Source of the DNA: Sulfuricurvum sp.
Lineage (GTDB): Bacteria > Campylobacterota > Campylobacteria > Campylobacterales > Sulfurimonadaceae
Length of the DNA stretch: 60,656 nt
Reading direction: 5' to 3'
Assembly: GCA_024637215.1 (NCBI GenBank)
Contig: JAGXFM010000001.1
Location: forward strand, 1 to 60,656
Shown: in pieces, positions 42,447 to 51,776 of the stretch
How the letters are laid out: each line of letters opens with the position of its first letter
Position numbering within the stretch: the first letter of the stretch is position 1
Translations under genes and position numbers: made by a program
The notes under the pieces: model-generated
Databases searched by the model: none
Told to the model about the DNA's origin: nothing
The model's input: only the letters and a program-made list of their open reading frames with translations

Positions 42447-43739
42447 ATGTATTTTTCCTTGCTCCTCTCTTTTTTCTTTATATCCTCTTTGTACGCGCTC
42501 CCGTTTAACTTCATTAAAAAAGAGACGGATATTGTAAATGCTCCGACATTGCTAGTTATCGGAGGAATCCACGGGAATGAACCCGGAAGCTATTTTGCGG
42601 CTGCTTTATTATCTCAGTATTATCAAATCAAAGAGGGGAACCTTTGGATTGTTCCGGATTTAAATCGACCGAGTATCCAACAAAATGATCGTGGAATCAA
42701 TGGGGATATGAATCGTAAATTTGCCTATATCGATCCCAATGATGCCGATATCCAAACCGTTCAAGAGATTCAAAAAATCATTACGCAAAAACAGGTTGGA
42801 CTTATATTGAATCTCCATGACGGACATGGATTTTATAGAAAAGAACATCTGAATACGATTTTCAATCCTAATGCATGGGGTCAAACCTGTGTCATTGATC
42901 AAGGCTCGCTCGACACCGAACACCCTTTTGGAAATTTAAATGATATTGCGTCAAAAGTGAGCCGAGAACTTAACAACGGGTTAATTGAAGATCACCATTT
43001 TTTTGATGTGCGTAATACCAATACCCGATTTGATGACGAAGCGATGAAACACTCCCTAACCTATTTTGCCGTTTCTAATAATAAACCTGCCTTTGCGATT
43101 GAAACCAGTAAAAATTTACCCACCTTGCACCATAAAGTATTTTATCAACTCCATGCTATTGAGTGTTATATGAAACTGATGGGAATCAAATATGAACGTG
43201 CTTTTGAATTGAACCTTAATGTCATTCAGAAGCTACTAACTGATCATGAGTTTCTCACCATTAATAACGACATATACCTTAACTTAAACGATTTAAAAAA
43301 CCGTTTAAGTTTCATTCCGCTACAATCGGAGCGAAACGAGTTTAAGTTTTTTCACCCCCTGGGTAGTGTTCAAAAAAATCAACAGACCTATGATCTTTAT
43401 ATCGGTAACCAAAAAATAAGTACGCTAGTACCCAGTTATCATCCAAAAGAGTTTTGTACTGAACCTATACAGATTATTGTTGACGGCAAAATAAGATCGA
43501 TCCCCTTTGCTACAGATTTTTTTGCCGATGCCGATTTTAAAGTTATTAATAATGATCGCAATATACGGGTTAATATCATCGGTTTTACCAAAAAAGGGGT
43601 GAGTGATGAGGGGAATTTGAATGTAAAATTGAAAGATTTGGATTCAAAGTACTCCATTGATACCGCACATAAGAGCTATCGGATAGAGTTTTATCAAGAA
43701 AACCGCTTTTGCGGCATGGTTCTAGTACATTTTAAATAG
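42447..43739 (+). CDS. M14/M99-type metallocarboxypeptidase (Csd4/Pgp1-like)
   Basis: VIGGIHGNEPGSYFAA (HxxE), NLHDGHGFY, DLNRPSIQQNDRGINGDMNR. Confidence 0.85.
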   Translation: MYFSLLLSFFFISSLYALPFNFIKKETDIVNAPTLLVIGGIHGNEPGSYFAAALLSQYYQIKEGNLWIVPDLNRPSIQQNDRGINGDMNRKFAYIDPNDADIQTVQEIQKIITQKQVGLILNLHDGHGFYRKEHLNTIFNPNAWGQTCVIDQGSLDTEHPFGNLNDIASKVSRELNNGLIEDHHFFDVRNTNTRFDDEAMKHSLTYFAVSNNKPAFAIETSKNLPTLHHKVFYQLHAIECYMKLMGIKYERAFELNLNVIQKLLTDHEFLTINNDIYLNLNDLKNRLSFIPLQSERNEFKFFHPLGSVQKNQQTYDLYIGNQKISTLVPSYHPKEFCTEPIQIIVDGKIRSIPFATDFFADADFKVINNDRNIRVNIIGFTKKGVSDEGNLNVKLKDLDSKYSIDTAHKSYRIEFYQENRFCGMVLVHFK

Positions 43740-43747
43740 GATATAGG

Positions 43748-45286
43748 ATGAGTATAAGCAAGCAGCCAATCTATCCAACCGTTATATCATCTGACCCTTA
43801 TAAAGCAGATTTTTATGAAGGGACCCTCAATACTCTATCCAACACCGCATCACCCTCTTTTTCGAAAGAGCAATACTCTATATCTTTTTTAAATACCAAA
43901 GGATTTATTTCCACCCTTATCGGAATCAGTAAAAATGTTCCGGATGACGATATCAATGATGCCTTAGAAAATAAAGTTTACGAAGAACTTGCATTGGATA
44001 TGGCTATCGAATACCACTTCAAGTATATAGAGGCTATACATAAAAGTACAGAAACCGATCGCTTCTTCCATGTATTTGTTGTTGATCCCCTGACCCTAGA
44101 GGAAGAATACGCCCACATTGTTGATACGATAAAATACATTGATCAAATTATCCCCGTTCCGCTATTGCTAAAATCTCTCTATATTAAAGAACTGATCGAT
44201 TCATCAGGGGTGCATTGTTTTATCTATTTTCAAGAAAATGATGCCTTTTTTTGTATTTACAACCAACAAGAATATATCTACGCCAAATCATTAAAATTTT
44301 CACTCAAACAAATGCATGAACGCTTTTGTGAACTTTTAGGTGAGCAAATCGATCTTCTCTCTTTTGAAACGATGTTAGCCCAAGAGGGTCTGAATACATC
44401 ACATCCTGACTATCAAAAAAGCCTTATCAAACTTTTCGGTGAAATTTTTCTCCATATCAGTGATGTTATCACCTATGCCAAAAGAGCTTATGAGATTAAA
44501 ACATTTGATCAAATCTATATCGGAACCGATGTAGGAAACGTCCTTGGACTGGATGAGTATGCGCAAACCTATTTAGGGATTAAAACGACGCCGCTGGATT
44601 TTAATTACGGATTTGATACCCACGGAGAAAAAGTAGATCAGATACATCAGCTCATGCATCTCTACGGACGGCTTGAAACCGATGAGCGATACGACTGCAA
44701 CTTTACAATATTTGATCGCCCACCCCCATTTACCAAACGCGACAGCGGAAAACTTATCTTAGTGACTGCCGCATCTTTGGCTGCCGCACTTCTTTATCCG
44801 GGTGTTTATTGGGGGCTCTCGTATGTTGAAGAGTTCCATCATGCCGTTTTAACCAAGGAATACGAGCAGGTTCATGTTGAAAAAATGGACCGAGAGGCAA
44901 CGGTCAATTTAAAACTGGCCAATAAAAGTGTCGCTCAAACCCTTTTGGATGAGCAAAAAGAGTCCTATAAACAGAAGCAAGACACGTTAGTACAAGTACA
45001 TGATAAAAAAGTCAATTATCCGATGAAAGCAAAAATCATGGCCGATTTTACCCGAAGCTTCAACCACTATCGGGTACAACTAAAGACCATTGCGTATACA
45101 GAAGATCTCAATAATACCAAAACGTTCACTTTTGGATTGACATCCTCCAATACGCAGGATATTACAGCGCTCCTCAAACATCTCACCAATACAAAAAACA
45201 ACCGCTATATTTTTAATCTTGAACTCATTTCCTATAATGAAGAGCAAAAATCCTACCTTAGTGAACTTAAGGCGGTCATTAAATGA
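43748..45286 (+). CDS. Type IV pilus/T2SS-type inner membrane assembly protein (PilM-like fused to PilN-like, GspL-like)
   Basis: Long cytoplasmic N-term, single TM VTAASLAAALLYPGVYWGL, periplasmic coiled coil; operon position before PilO/PilP/secretin. Confidence 0.7.
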   Translation: MSISKQPIYPTVISSDPYKADFYEGTLNTLSNTASPSFSKEQYSISFLNTKGFISTLIGISKNVPDDDINDALENKVYEELALDMAIEYHFKYIEAIHKSTETDRFFHVFVVDPLTLEEEYAHIVDTIKYIDQIIPVPLLLKSLYIKELIDSSGVHCFIYFQENDAFFCIYNQQEYIYAKSLKFSLKQMHERFCELLGEQIDLLSFETMLAQEGLNTSHPDYQKSLIKLFGEIFLHISDVITYAKRAYEIKTFDQIYIGTDVGNVLGLDEYAQTYLGIKTTPLDFNYGFDTHGEKVDQIHQLMHLYGRLETDERYDCNFTIFDRPPPFTKRDSGKLILVTAASLAAALLYPGVYWGLSYVEEFHHAVLTKEYEQVHVEKMDREATVNLKLANKSVAQTLLDEQKESYKQKQDTLVQVHDKKVNYPMKAKIMADFTRSFNHYRVQLKTIAYTEDLNNTKTFTFGLTSSNTQDITALLKHLTNTKNNRYIFNLELISYNEEQKSYLSELKAVIK

Positions 45287-45918
45287 AATTACAAATTGAA
45301 GACTACCTTTACGCTTTAGATCAATCACTCTCTTATAAAAGTGACCGAGATAAAATGATGCTGTTTCTTATCATTTTTGCCTCATTGTTCGCTTTTTCCT
45401 ATTTTTTCTTATGGGAAAGTTCAGAATCAAGTTTCAAAATATCGCATGAAAAAGCGATCCGAGTCGAGCAAGATTTGAATGCGGATAAACACTATTTATT
45501 AACCTATCCTCCCGAACGTATTACCCAAATTGAGCAAGAAACCGTTGAGATTGAACGTCAACATGCTCTGTATATCCAATACAACACCTACATCAAAGAA
45601 CAATTAGAGCAGATTTCTTCTTTATACTACGATGAAACCGTATGGGGAGCTTATCTGGATTCAGTCTCTCGCTACGCACGTGCGAATAAAGTGAAACTAG
45701 CCCGTTTTGCGAATACGCTTCAAACGGACAACAGCTCATTCGGACACGTATTGGATATTACTATTGCATCCGAAGGGGCTTATAAAAACACCCTGAAATT
45801 TATCAATGCATTGGAGCAAAGTCATCTGGTTGTTGATTTGCACAATTTTAATATTGTTGCCGATGAGAAACTCAAAGGGGATCTCAATATCTCGGTATGG
45901 GGGATTGTAAGAGAATGA
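45283..45918 (+). CDS. PilO/MshJ-like pilus assembly protein
   Basis: N-terminal TM followed by coiled coil and ferredoxin-like tail; 4-nt overlap with preceding gene. Confidence 0.7.
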   Translation: MKLQIEDYLYALDQSLSYKSDRDKMMLFLIIFASLFAFSYFFLWESSESSFKISHEKAIRVEQDLNADKHYLLTYPPERITQIEQETVEIERQHALYIQYNTYIKEQLEQISSLYYDETVWGAYLDSVSRYARANKVKLARFANTLQTDNSSFGHVLDITIASEGAYKNTLKFINALEQSHLVVDLHNFNIVADEKLKGDLNISVWGIVRE

Positions 45919-46421
45919 AAAAGTATCTGCCGATCCTATTATTCACGTTAATGACCCTTCATGCGGCTATCCCGCCGACAAATACAACAGCCAATTCCGC
46001 AGGAGCGTATCCCAACGGCAATGAAGAACTGGCAAAGGTAGACGAACAAATTAGTGCCATTCTTCCTTCCCGTGTGGGAGTTTCAGATGGGTTTATCAAC
46101 TCTCTTCGTGATCCGATGAAAATGACAAAGCCTTCACTCACGGCTAAACCCGGCTCTAACCTTTTAGCACCGCCGAAATTAGGGAACACTATGGGTATTT
46201 TAGCCCAACCAAAAGTGATCGAGGAACCGTTGCGTCTTTTTGCTATCATGAATAAATCGGTATTCATAAGCGGAAAATGGTATAAAATAGGGGAAAGTGT
46301 CCGAGATTTTACCCTCTCTGAAATTAAATCGAATTCTGTTTTACTCACCGGAAAAAAAGATCAAAAGCTTATTTTGTTTTTGACAAAACAAAATAATAAT
46401 ATTAAAATTATCACGAAATAG
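45897..46421 (+). CDS. PilP/GspC-like periplasmic protein
   Basis: Signal peptide, Pro/Thr-rich linker, HR-like domain RLFAIMNKSVFISGKWYKIGESV. Confidence 0.65.
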   Translation: MGDCKRMKKYLPILLFTLMTLHAAIPPTNTTANSAGAYPNGNEELAKVDEQISAILPSRVGVSDGFINSLRDPMKMTKPSLTAKPGSNLLAPPKLGNTMGILAQPKVIEEPLRLFAIMNKSVFISGKWYKIGESVRDFTLSEIKSNSVLLTGKKDQKLILFLTKQNNNIKIITK

Positions 46422-46430
46422 GAAAGTATC

Positions 46431-48002
46431 ATGACATCTGTAATTAAACACCATGTGCGCGCGTTTATGTTATCCGTTGCCACGGCTACCCTCCTCATCC
46501 CTACACTTCACGCAGATTGTACCTATGAGCTTTTCAATATCTCATCGGTCAAAGGGACAAGCGTAGGCGAATTCGTTGATCAGCTAAGCGATGAATGCGG
46601 CATGAGTGTTATCGTAACCGATGAGCAGGCTGAAAATATTTTGAAAAAACAGATGAACAAAACCTTTTTGAAAAATCTGACTATTAATGAAGTATTGGAT
46701 TTGATTATCAAAGAAAATAATCTCCAATATACCTTGCAAAACAATATTCTCAAAATTTCTTATTTAACCACTAAAACGTATAACATTGACTACATTATTT
46801 CGCAACGCAAAGGGGTTGGAAGTGCCAATATAACCCTTAGTTCCAATACGAGTACTGCAGCGATAGGAACAGCTTCTACCTCTAAAAGCACTTCCGGCGG
46901 GGGAGCTTCCTCTGAATCGGGGATTAACATAACCTCCAGTGATGAAGTCCAATTTTGGGAAATACTGGATAAAGAGCTTGAAAGTATCCTAAACCGTCCG
47001 GAAGATGGGTATACGGCTCAAATCCCGATGATCAATAAAAATGCAGGATTAGTGACCGTAACCGCGACCAATACCCAAATTAAGCGGTTGGATGCCTATC
47101 TGGAAGATTTACAGAAAAAGATGCAGACACAGGTGTTGATCGACGTAAAAATGTACAGCGTCGTCTTTAGTGACGCTTCATCAACCGGTATAGACTGGTC
47201 ACAATTATACGCATTGCAAAACGTAAAACTAGGTTTCGATTATGTTACTACCAAAAACATCGATAAAACCTATAGCGGTACAAATAGTGCAACCTCTACA
47301 GGTGTTTTATTTGATGGGTTTTCTGCAAACGCGAATAACGCTAATGTCTTTCAACTTAGTGCCGGCGGTAGCCTTAATGAAGTGATTAAATTTCTAAAAA
47401 CGCAGGGAGATGTTTACTCGATCTCCAATCCTAAAATCCTGACGCTTAACAATCAACCGGCACTCATAACCGCCGGAACCGAACTCTTTTATAAAACAAA
47501 AAGCTCTACAACATCGACAAGCAGCGGGGGGACCGATAATACCGAAGATGAGACCGTTTCTTCTGTTTTTTCGGGTGTTCTCCTCGATATTACCCCTGAA
47601 ATATCCAGAGACGGCAGTATCACCTTACGGATAAACCCATCCATATCTGAAACGGCAAGTGAAATTTCTACGGATAATGCAACCCGATCTATGCCGCCCG
47701 ATTTAAGCCGTCGTCAAATGTCATCGGTCATCAGTGTTAAAGATGGAAACCGTGTCATTTTAGGGGGATTAATTAATACCAAAAACGTTAATGACGCAAA
47801 CAAAGTTCCTCTTTTGGGCGATCTCCCTATTTTAGGGTATCTTTTTAAGCGCGAAGGGATCAGTAAGCGGACGGAAGAGATCGTTATTATCATTGAACCG
47901 CATATCATTAAAAAAGAGGCCGATACCCTCAGTTTAGGTGATTTGGGATATACCCGTCTTGGCAAGCCAAACGAAGAAGATCCAAAGCCTGAAAGCAAAT
48001 AA
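46431..48002 (+). CDS. Secretin (MshL/PilQ/GspD family)
   Basis: STN domain, secretin core VYSISNPKILTLNNQPALITAGTE, ISVKDGNRVILGGLI, VPLLGDLPILGYLFK. Confidence 0.95.
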   Translation: MTSVIKHHVRAFMLSVATATLLIPTLHADCTYELFNISSVKGTSVGEFVDQLSDECGMSVIVTDEQAENILKKQMNKTFLKNLTINEVLDLIIKENNLQYTLQNNILKISYLTTKTYNIDYIISQRKGVGSANITLSSNTSTAAIGTASTSKSTSGGGASSESGINITSSDEVQFWEILDKELESILNRPEDGYTAQIPMINKNAGLVTVTATNTQIKRLDAYLEDLQKKMQTQVLIDVKMYSVVFSDASSTGIDWSQLYALQNVKLGFDYVTTKNIDKTYSGTNSATSTGVLFDGFSANANNANVFQLSAGGSLNEVIKFLKTQGDVYSISNPKILTLNNQPALITAGTELFYKTKSSTTSTSSGGTDNTEDETVSSVFSGVLLDITPEISRDGSITLRINPSISETASEISTDNATRSMPPDLSRRQMSSVISVKDGNRVILGGLINTKNVNDANKVPLLGDLPILGYLFKREGISKRTEEIVIIIEPHIIKKEADTLSLGDLGYTRLGKPNEEDPKPESK

Positions 48003-48005
48003 CGG

Positions 48006-48815
48006 ATGGAGCATTCCCTTTTCTCAAAACCGCGTGATCTGTTTTTAGATGTGGTGAACCCTAAAGACTACGTCCAGATCGACAGCATTGCACATATCTA
48101 TCAGTCTCTTAAAAGTTCGGTGCAAAAACCTCTTAAAATGATCCTTCTATTCGGCAGACCGGGTACAGGGAAAAGTATGCTGCTGCATAAACTTCACCAT
48201 GACCTTTCCAAACACCAAAAAGTTTTTATGTTTGATATTCCGATTGTAGACGAAGATGATTTTCTCCGTGTATTGGCCGAAAGGATTTTTGCATATTCCC
48301 CGCGTGAAACTATGACATTAACCCGTTTTTTAGAGATTGCCGAAGCTGTTTCTTATACAGACGTACCCATAGTTCTCCTAGATGAAGCACAACTCTATAG
48401 CTCATCGCTCATGGAAAAAATTCGCCTGATATCGGATGCACGGGTTATTAAATTTGTCATCACTTTGCATAAAACCGATAAAGAAGAGATCATAGCAAAA
48501 GAACATTTTCAAACGCGGATATGGGAGAGTATTGAGCTTCACAATGCCACTGCCGAAGAGCTCAAAATATACATACAAAAAAAACTTCTCAAAGCGAACT
48601 GTTTTGATGTCGCCAATATGTTTAATGATAAAAATATAAAATTGGTGGCCTCTTTAACCAAAGGGAATTTTCGTGAGACGAATAAATTATTATTTTCACT
48701 TTTCAGCCTCTACTGCTGGTATGAAGAAAACAATCCCGCTTTAATCCAATACAATGCTCTCAAATCTAAATGGATTGAGATGGCAGCTATCCATACAGGG
48801 CTGATCCATGCTTAA
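48006..48815 (+). CDS. AAA ATPase (ExeA/MshM/CtsP-like)
   Basis: GRPGTGKSMLLHKL Walker A, VPIVLLDEAQ Walker B. Confidence 0.88.
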   Translation: MEHSLFSKPRDLFLDVVNPKDYVQIDSIAHIYQSLKSSVQKPLKMILLFGRPGTGKSMLLHKLHHDLSKHQKVFMFDIPIVDEDDFLRVLAERIFAYSPRETMTLTRFLEIAEAVSYTDVPIVLLDEAQLYSSSLMEKIRLISDARVIKFVITLHKTDKEEIIAKEHFQTRIWESIELHNATAEELKIYIQKKLLKANCFDVANMFNDKNIKLVASLTKGNFRETNKLLFSLFSLYCWYEENNPALIQYNALKSKWIEMAAIHTGLIHA

Positions 48816-49488
48816 CATCCAAAACCTAGAACGCCGTTGGCTTAAATATAAAATCAAATTTTACGCCCCCTATATCCTTGGTCTCATTGCACTCCTGACA
48901 CTCCTGATCGCCGTCACTTATTCTAAAAAATCTGACACGGACGAAGCCAAAGAATCTATTGCATCGCCTTCCAAATCGACGCATGAAGCATCTTCTACCG
49001 TCCTTGAACCCTCTATGGATTTCGTCCGATCCTTTCAAACAACGTTACCGATGAATGAAACGCCCAAAGCTCCTCTTCAAAAAAATGCTCAACCGGTTCG
49101 TGAACCCCTCCCTGTAGCGAAACTTGTAAGTACTCCTCCCCCCGATTTATCCGATGAGAAATCGTTTTCTCTCAACCGTACCGAGTCCAAACTTGATATT
49201 GAGACACTTGAACGCCGTTTCAAAGAGACATCCAATGCGAATCTTGGACTCTTTATCGCCCGTTACCATTATGATCACGGCAACTACAGCGAAGCCTACA
49301 ATTTTGCGTTAAAAACCAATAGCATCAGTAATAAGATAGAGGAGAGCTGGATTATCTTTGCCAAATCACTCGTCAAACTCGGAAGAGCGGAGCAGGCAAA
49401 AAAAACATTACAGTTCTACATCACCGATTCAAATTCCGAAGCGGCACGTTCACTGCTCGATACCATTGAACGGGGTACATTCAAATGA
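48808..49488 (+). CDS. Membrane-anchored protein in pilus operon (MshN/CtsX-like position)
   Basis: N-term TM, Pro/Ser-rich linker, TPR-like C-term; 8-nt overlap with preceding gene. Confidence 0.65.
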   Translation: MLNIQNLERRWLKYKIKFYAPYILGLIALLTLLIAVTYSKKSDTDEAKESIASPSKSTHEASSTVLEPSMDFVRSFQTTLPMNETPKAPLQKNAQPVREPLPVAKLVSTPPPDLSDEKSFSLNRTESKLDIETLERRFKETSNANLGLFIARYHYDHGNYSEAYNFALKTNSISNKIEESWIIFAKSLVKLGRAEQAKKTLQFYITDSNSEAARSLLDTIERGTFK

Positions 49489-50024
49489 GATTTTTACTCT
49501 TCTTTGTGTTGTTCACCCTCTCTTCCTTTGCCGATGCCAGAGAACGCCTCTATACTCTTTATCAACAAGGAAACTATCTTCAAGCCTGCAACCTCGGCCT
49601 TAAAGGTTTTCCCTATCATCAAAATGACGAAGCGTATGTCTCTTTGTATGCTTTTTCATGCCTTAAAGCAGATTTGATCGACCGCTTGGCAGCGCCCATG
49701 ATGACGCTAAACCAAAGCGAAGAGGCTCGGGCCAATTCTGCATATTTTGCAGTTATTCTAATGCAAAAAAAACTTTTAATGCAAGCGCTGTATGATAATA
49801 AACCGATGAAAAATCTCACATTTCCGACCAGTTCCCATCTCCTCTCTAAGGTATTTGATTTGTATCTCAAAGCACCTCAGCCGAACCGACTTATCAAAGA
49901 GTATAAAGACCCCTCGGATAGCCGCCTCAGCTATAAACTCTACCCCACGCAGAGCAATGGACGTAAAAGCATCGCGATAGATGAATACTATGATAAAATA
50001 TTGACCCTTCATCATGTATATTAA
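49485..50024 (+). CDS. Secreted hypothetical protein in pilus operon
   Basis: Signal peptide, ATGA overlap with preceding gene; no family recognised. Confidence 0.65.
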   Translation: MRFLLFFVLFTLSSFADARERLYTLYQQGNYLQACNLGLKGFPYHQNDEAYVSLYAFSCLKADLIDRLAAPMMTLNQSEEARANSAYFAVILMQKKLLMQALYDNKPMKNLTFPTSSHLLSKVFDLYLKAPQPNRLIKEYKDPSDSRLSYKLYPTQSNGRKSIAIDEYYDKILTLHHVY

Positions 50025-50039
50025 TAAAGGATAGAGTAT

Positions 50040-51776
50040 ATGGATCGCATTACGCATGATTTGTTAGAAAAGCGCCATATCTCGCAACAACAAATTGATC
50101 GTCTAACTTCCCATGGGGTTCAAGATGATACCGTTTTAGAAACCCTCACTAAAGTGGGGGCTATCTCCAGCAACTTTATCAAACGTTTTATTGTTGAACA
50201 AATCCGACTCGGTCGATATGAACTCTCCATTATCAAAAATTACCATTTTTTAGACGAAATCTCGATTCTAACCCATTTAGCCGAAGTGATTGAAGTCCCT
50301 TTTATCGATCTCGACTCCATCGACATGGATTATCGACTCGTTGAAAAGATACCGACACCTCAGCTTAAACGGTACAATGCACTCCCTATCTCACAAGACG
50401 ATATGTATGTCATGGTCGTATTCGCCGATCCTCTCAATATTGAAGCGCAAGAGTCCATACAACGCCTCTTCCCTCGAAAATCACTTAAAATTGCCGTTGC
50501 CACCGAAAAACAGATTCAAGCGTATTTGTTTAAAATGGAGCTCAAAGACAGTGTCAAAGAACTTGTCGCCAATATTCGTAATGAATTGCGCAATATCGGA
50601 ACCATTGAAGAGCAACAAGAAGCTTCTTCGATCTTACAACTGATTGATGTCATTTTAAAAGCGTGCATCAAAGGGCGTGCAAGCGATATACATATTGAAC
50701 CTACCGAACGTAACTGTGTCGTTCGCGGACGTATTGACGGGAAATTGACCGAAATTTTTATATTTGATCGAGATATTTATCCGCCGTTGGCTTCACGTAT
50801 TAAACTCTTGGCCAATCTTGATATCGCTGAACGCCGTAAACCTCAAGACGGTCGTTTCTCCGCAATGGTTATGGACGCGGAGTTTGATTTTCGTCTCTCT
50901 ACTCTCCCCATTATTTACGGAGAATCGATCGTTATGCGTATTTTGGATAAGACCAAAGCGCTCGTCAAACTCGAAGACTCCGGAATGGATACCCAAAGCT
51001 ATCAAAAACTCCTCAAAGGGCTTCAATCTCCTTTCGGTATTATTTTGGTCACAGGCCCTACAGGAAGCGGTAAAACGACCACCCTTTACGGTGCGTTGAA
51101 TGAGCTTCGTAACATCGAAGATAAAATCATTACGGTTGAAGATCCCGTCGAATACCGTATGAATCTGATCCAACAGGTTCAGGTAAACCCAAAAGTGGGA
51201 CTCTCTTTCGCCGATGCCCTCCGCTCTATCCTCCGTCAAGATCCCGACAAAATCATGATCGGAGAGATCCGTGACCATGAAACACTGGAAATTGCCATCA
51301 AAGCCGCGCTCACAGGGCACCTTGTTATCTCTACCCTCCATACCAATGATGCCATCAGTGCGATCCCCCGTATGGTGGATATGGGAATTGAACCTTACCT
51401 CATAAGCGGCGCACTTGTTGCGGTACAAGCTCAGCGGCTCATCCGTAGAATCTGTATTCATTGTAAAAAAGAGGCCGATATTCCTCAAAATATTCTCCAA
51501 GAATACCATACCCTCATTCCTCCTAGTACCGTTTTTTATGAGGGGGCAGGTTGTAAAGAGTGCAACGGCTCAGGATACATGGGGCGAGAGATGATTTGTG
51601 AAGTTCTCCCCATGAGTGAAGAGATTTCCAGTATGATTGCCAGAGGTGCCTCCAAAGACGATCTTGTTAAACAAGCAAAAGAAGAGGGGTTTGTCGGGAT
51701 GTTTGAAAACGGCATGGCGAAAGCGGTACACGGAGTTACAACCTTGGATGAGATTCTAAGAGTCGCTAAAGGATGA
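50040..51776 (+). CDS. Assembly ATPase (PilB/GspE/MshE; CtsE-like)
   Basis: GPTGSGKTTTLYGAL, VEDPVEY, LRSILRQDPDKIMIGEIRD, CxxC..CxxC zinc motif. Confidence 0.95.
   Translation: MDRITHDLLEKRHISQQQIDRLTSHGVQDDTVLETLTKVGAISSNFIKRFIVEQIRLGRYELSIIKNYHFLDEISILTHLAEVIEVPFIDLDSIDMDYRLVEKIPTPQLKRYNALPISQDDMYVMVVFADPLNIEAQESIQRLFPRKSLKIAVATEKQIQAYLFKMELKDSVKELVANIRNELRNIGTIEEQQEASSILQLIDVILKACIKGRASDIHIEPTERNCVVRGRIDGKLTEIFIFDRDIYPPLASRIKLLANLDIAERRKPQDGRFSAMVMDAEFDFRLSTLPIIYGESIVMRILDKTKALVKLEDSGMDTQSYQKLLKGLQSPFGIILVTGPTGSGKTTTLYGALNELRNIEDKIITVEDPVEYRMNLIQQVQVNPKVGLSFADALRSILRQDPDKIMIGEIRDHETLEIAIKAALTGHLVISTLHTNDAISAIPRMVDMGIEPYLISGALVAVQAQRLIRRICIHCKKEADIPQNILQEYHTLIPPSTVFYEGAGCKECNGSGYMGREMICEVLPMSEEISSMIARGASKDDLVKQAKEEGFVGMFENGMAKAVHGVTTLDEILRVAKG

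Noticed and set aside
50793-51509. 238-aa ORF antisense to the GspE-type ATPase
   Set aside because: Mirrors a conserved ATPase coding region; low-complexity composition and no RBS-supported start seen.
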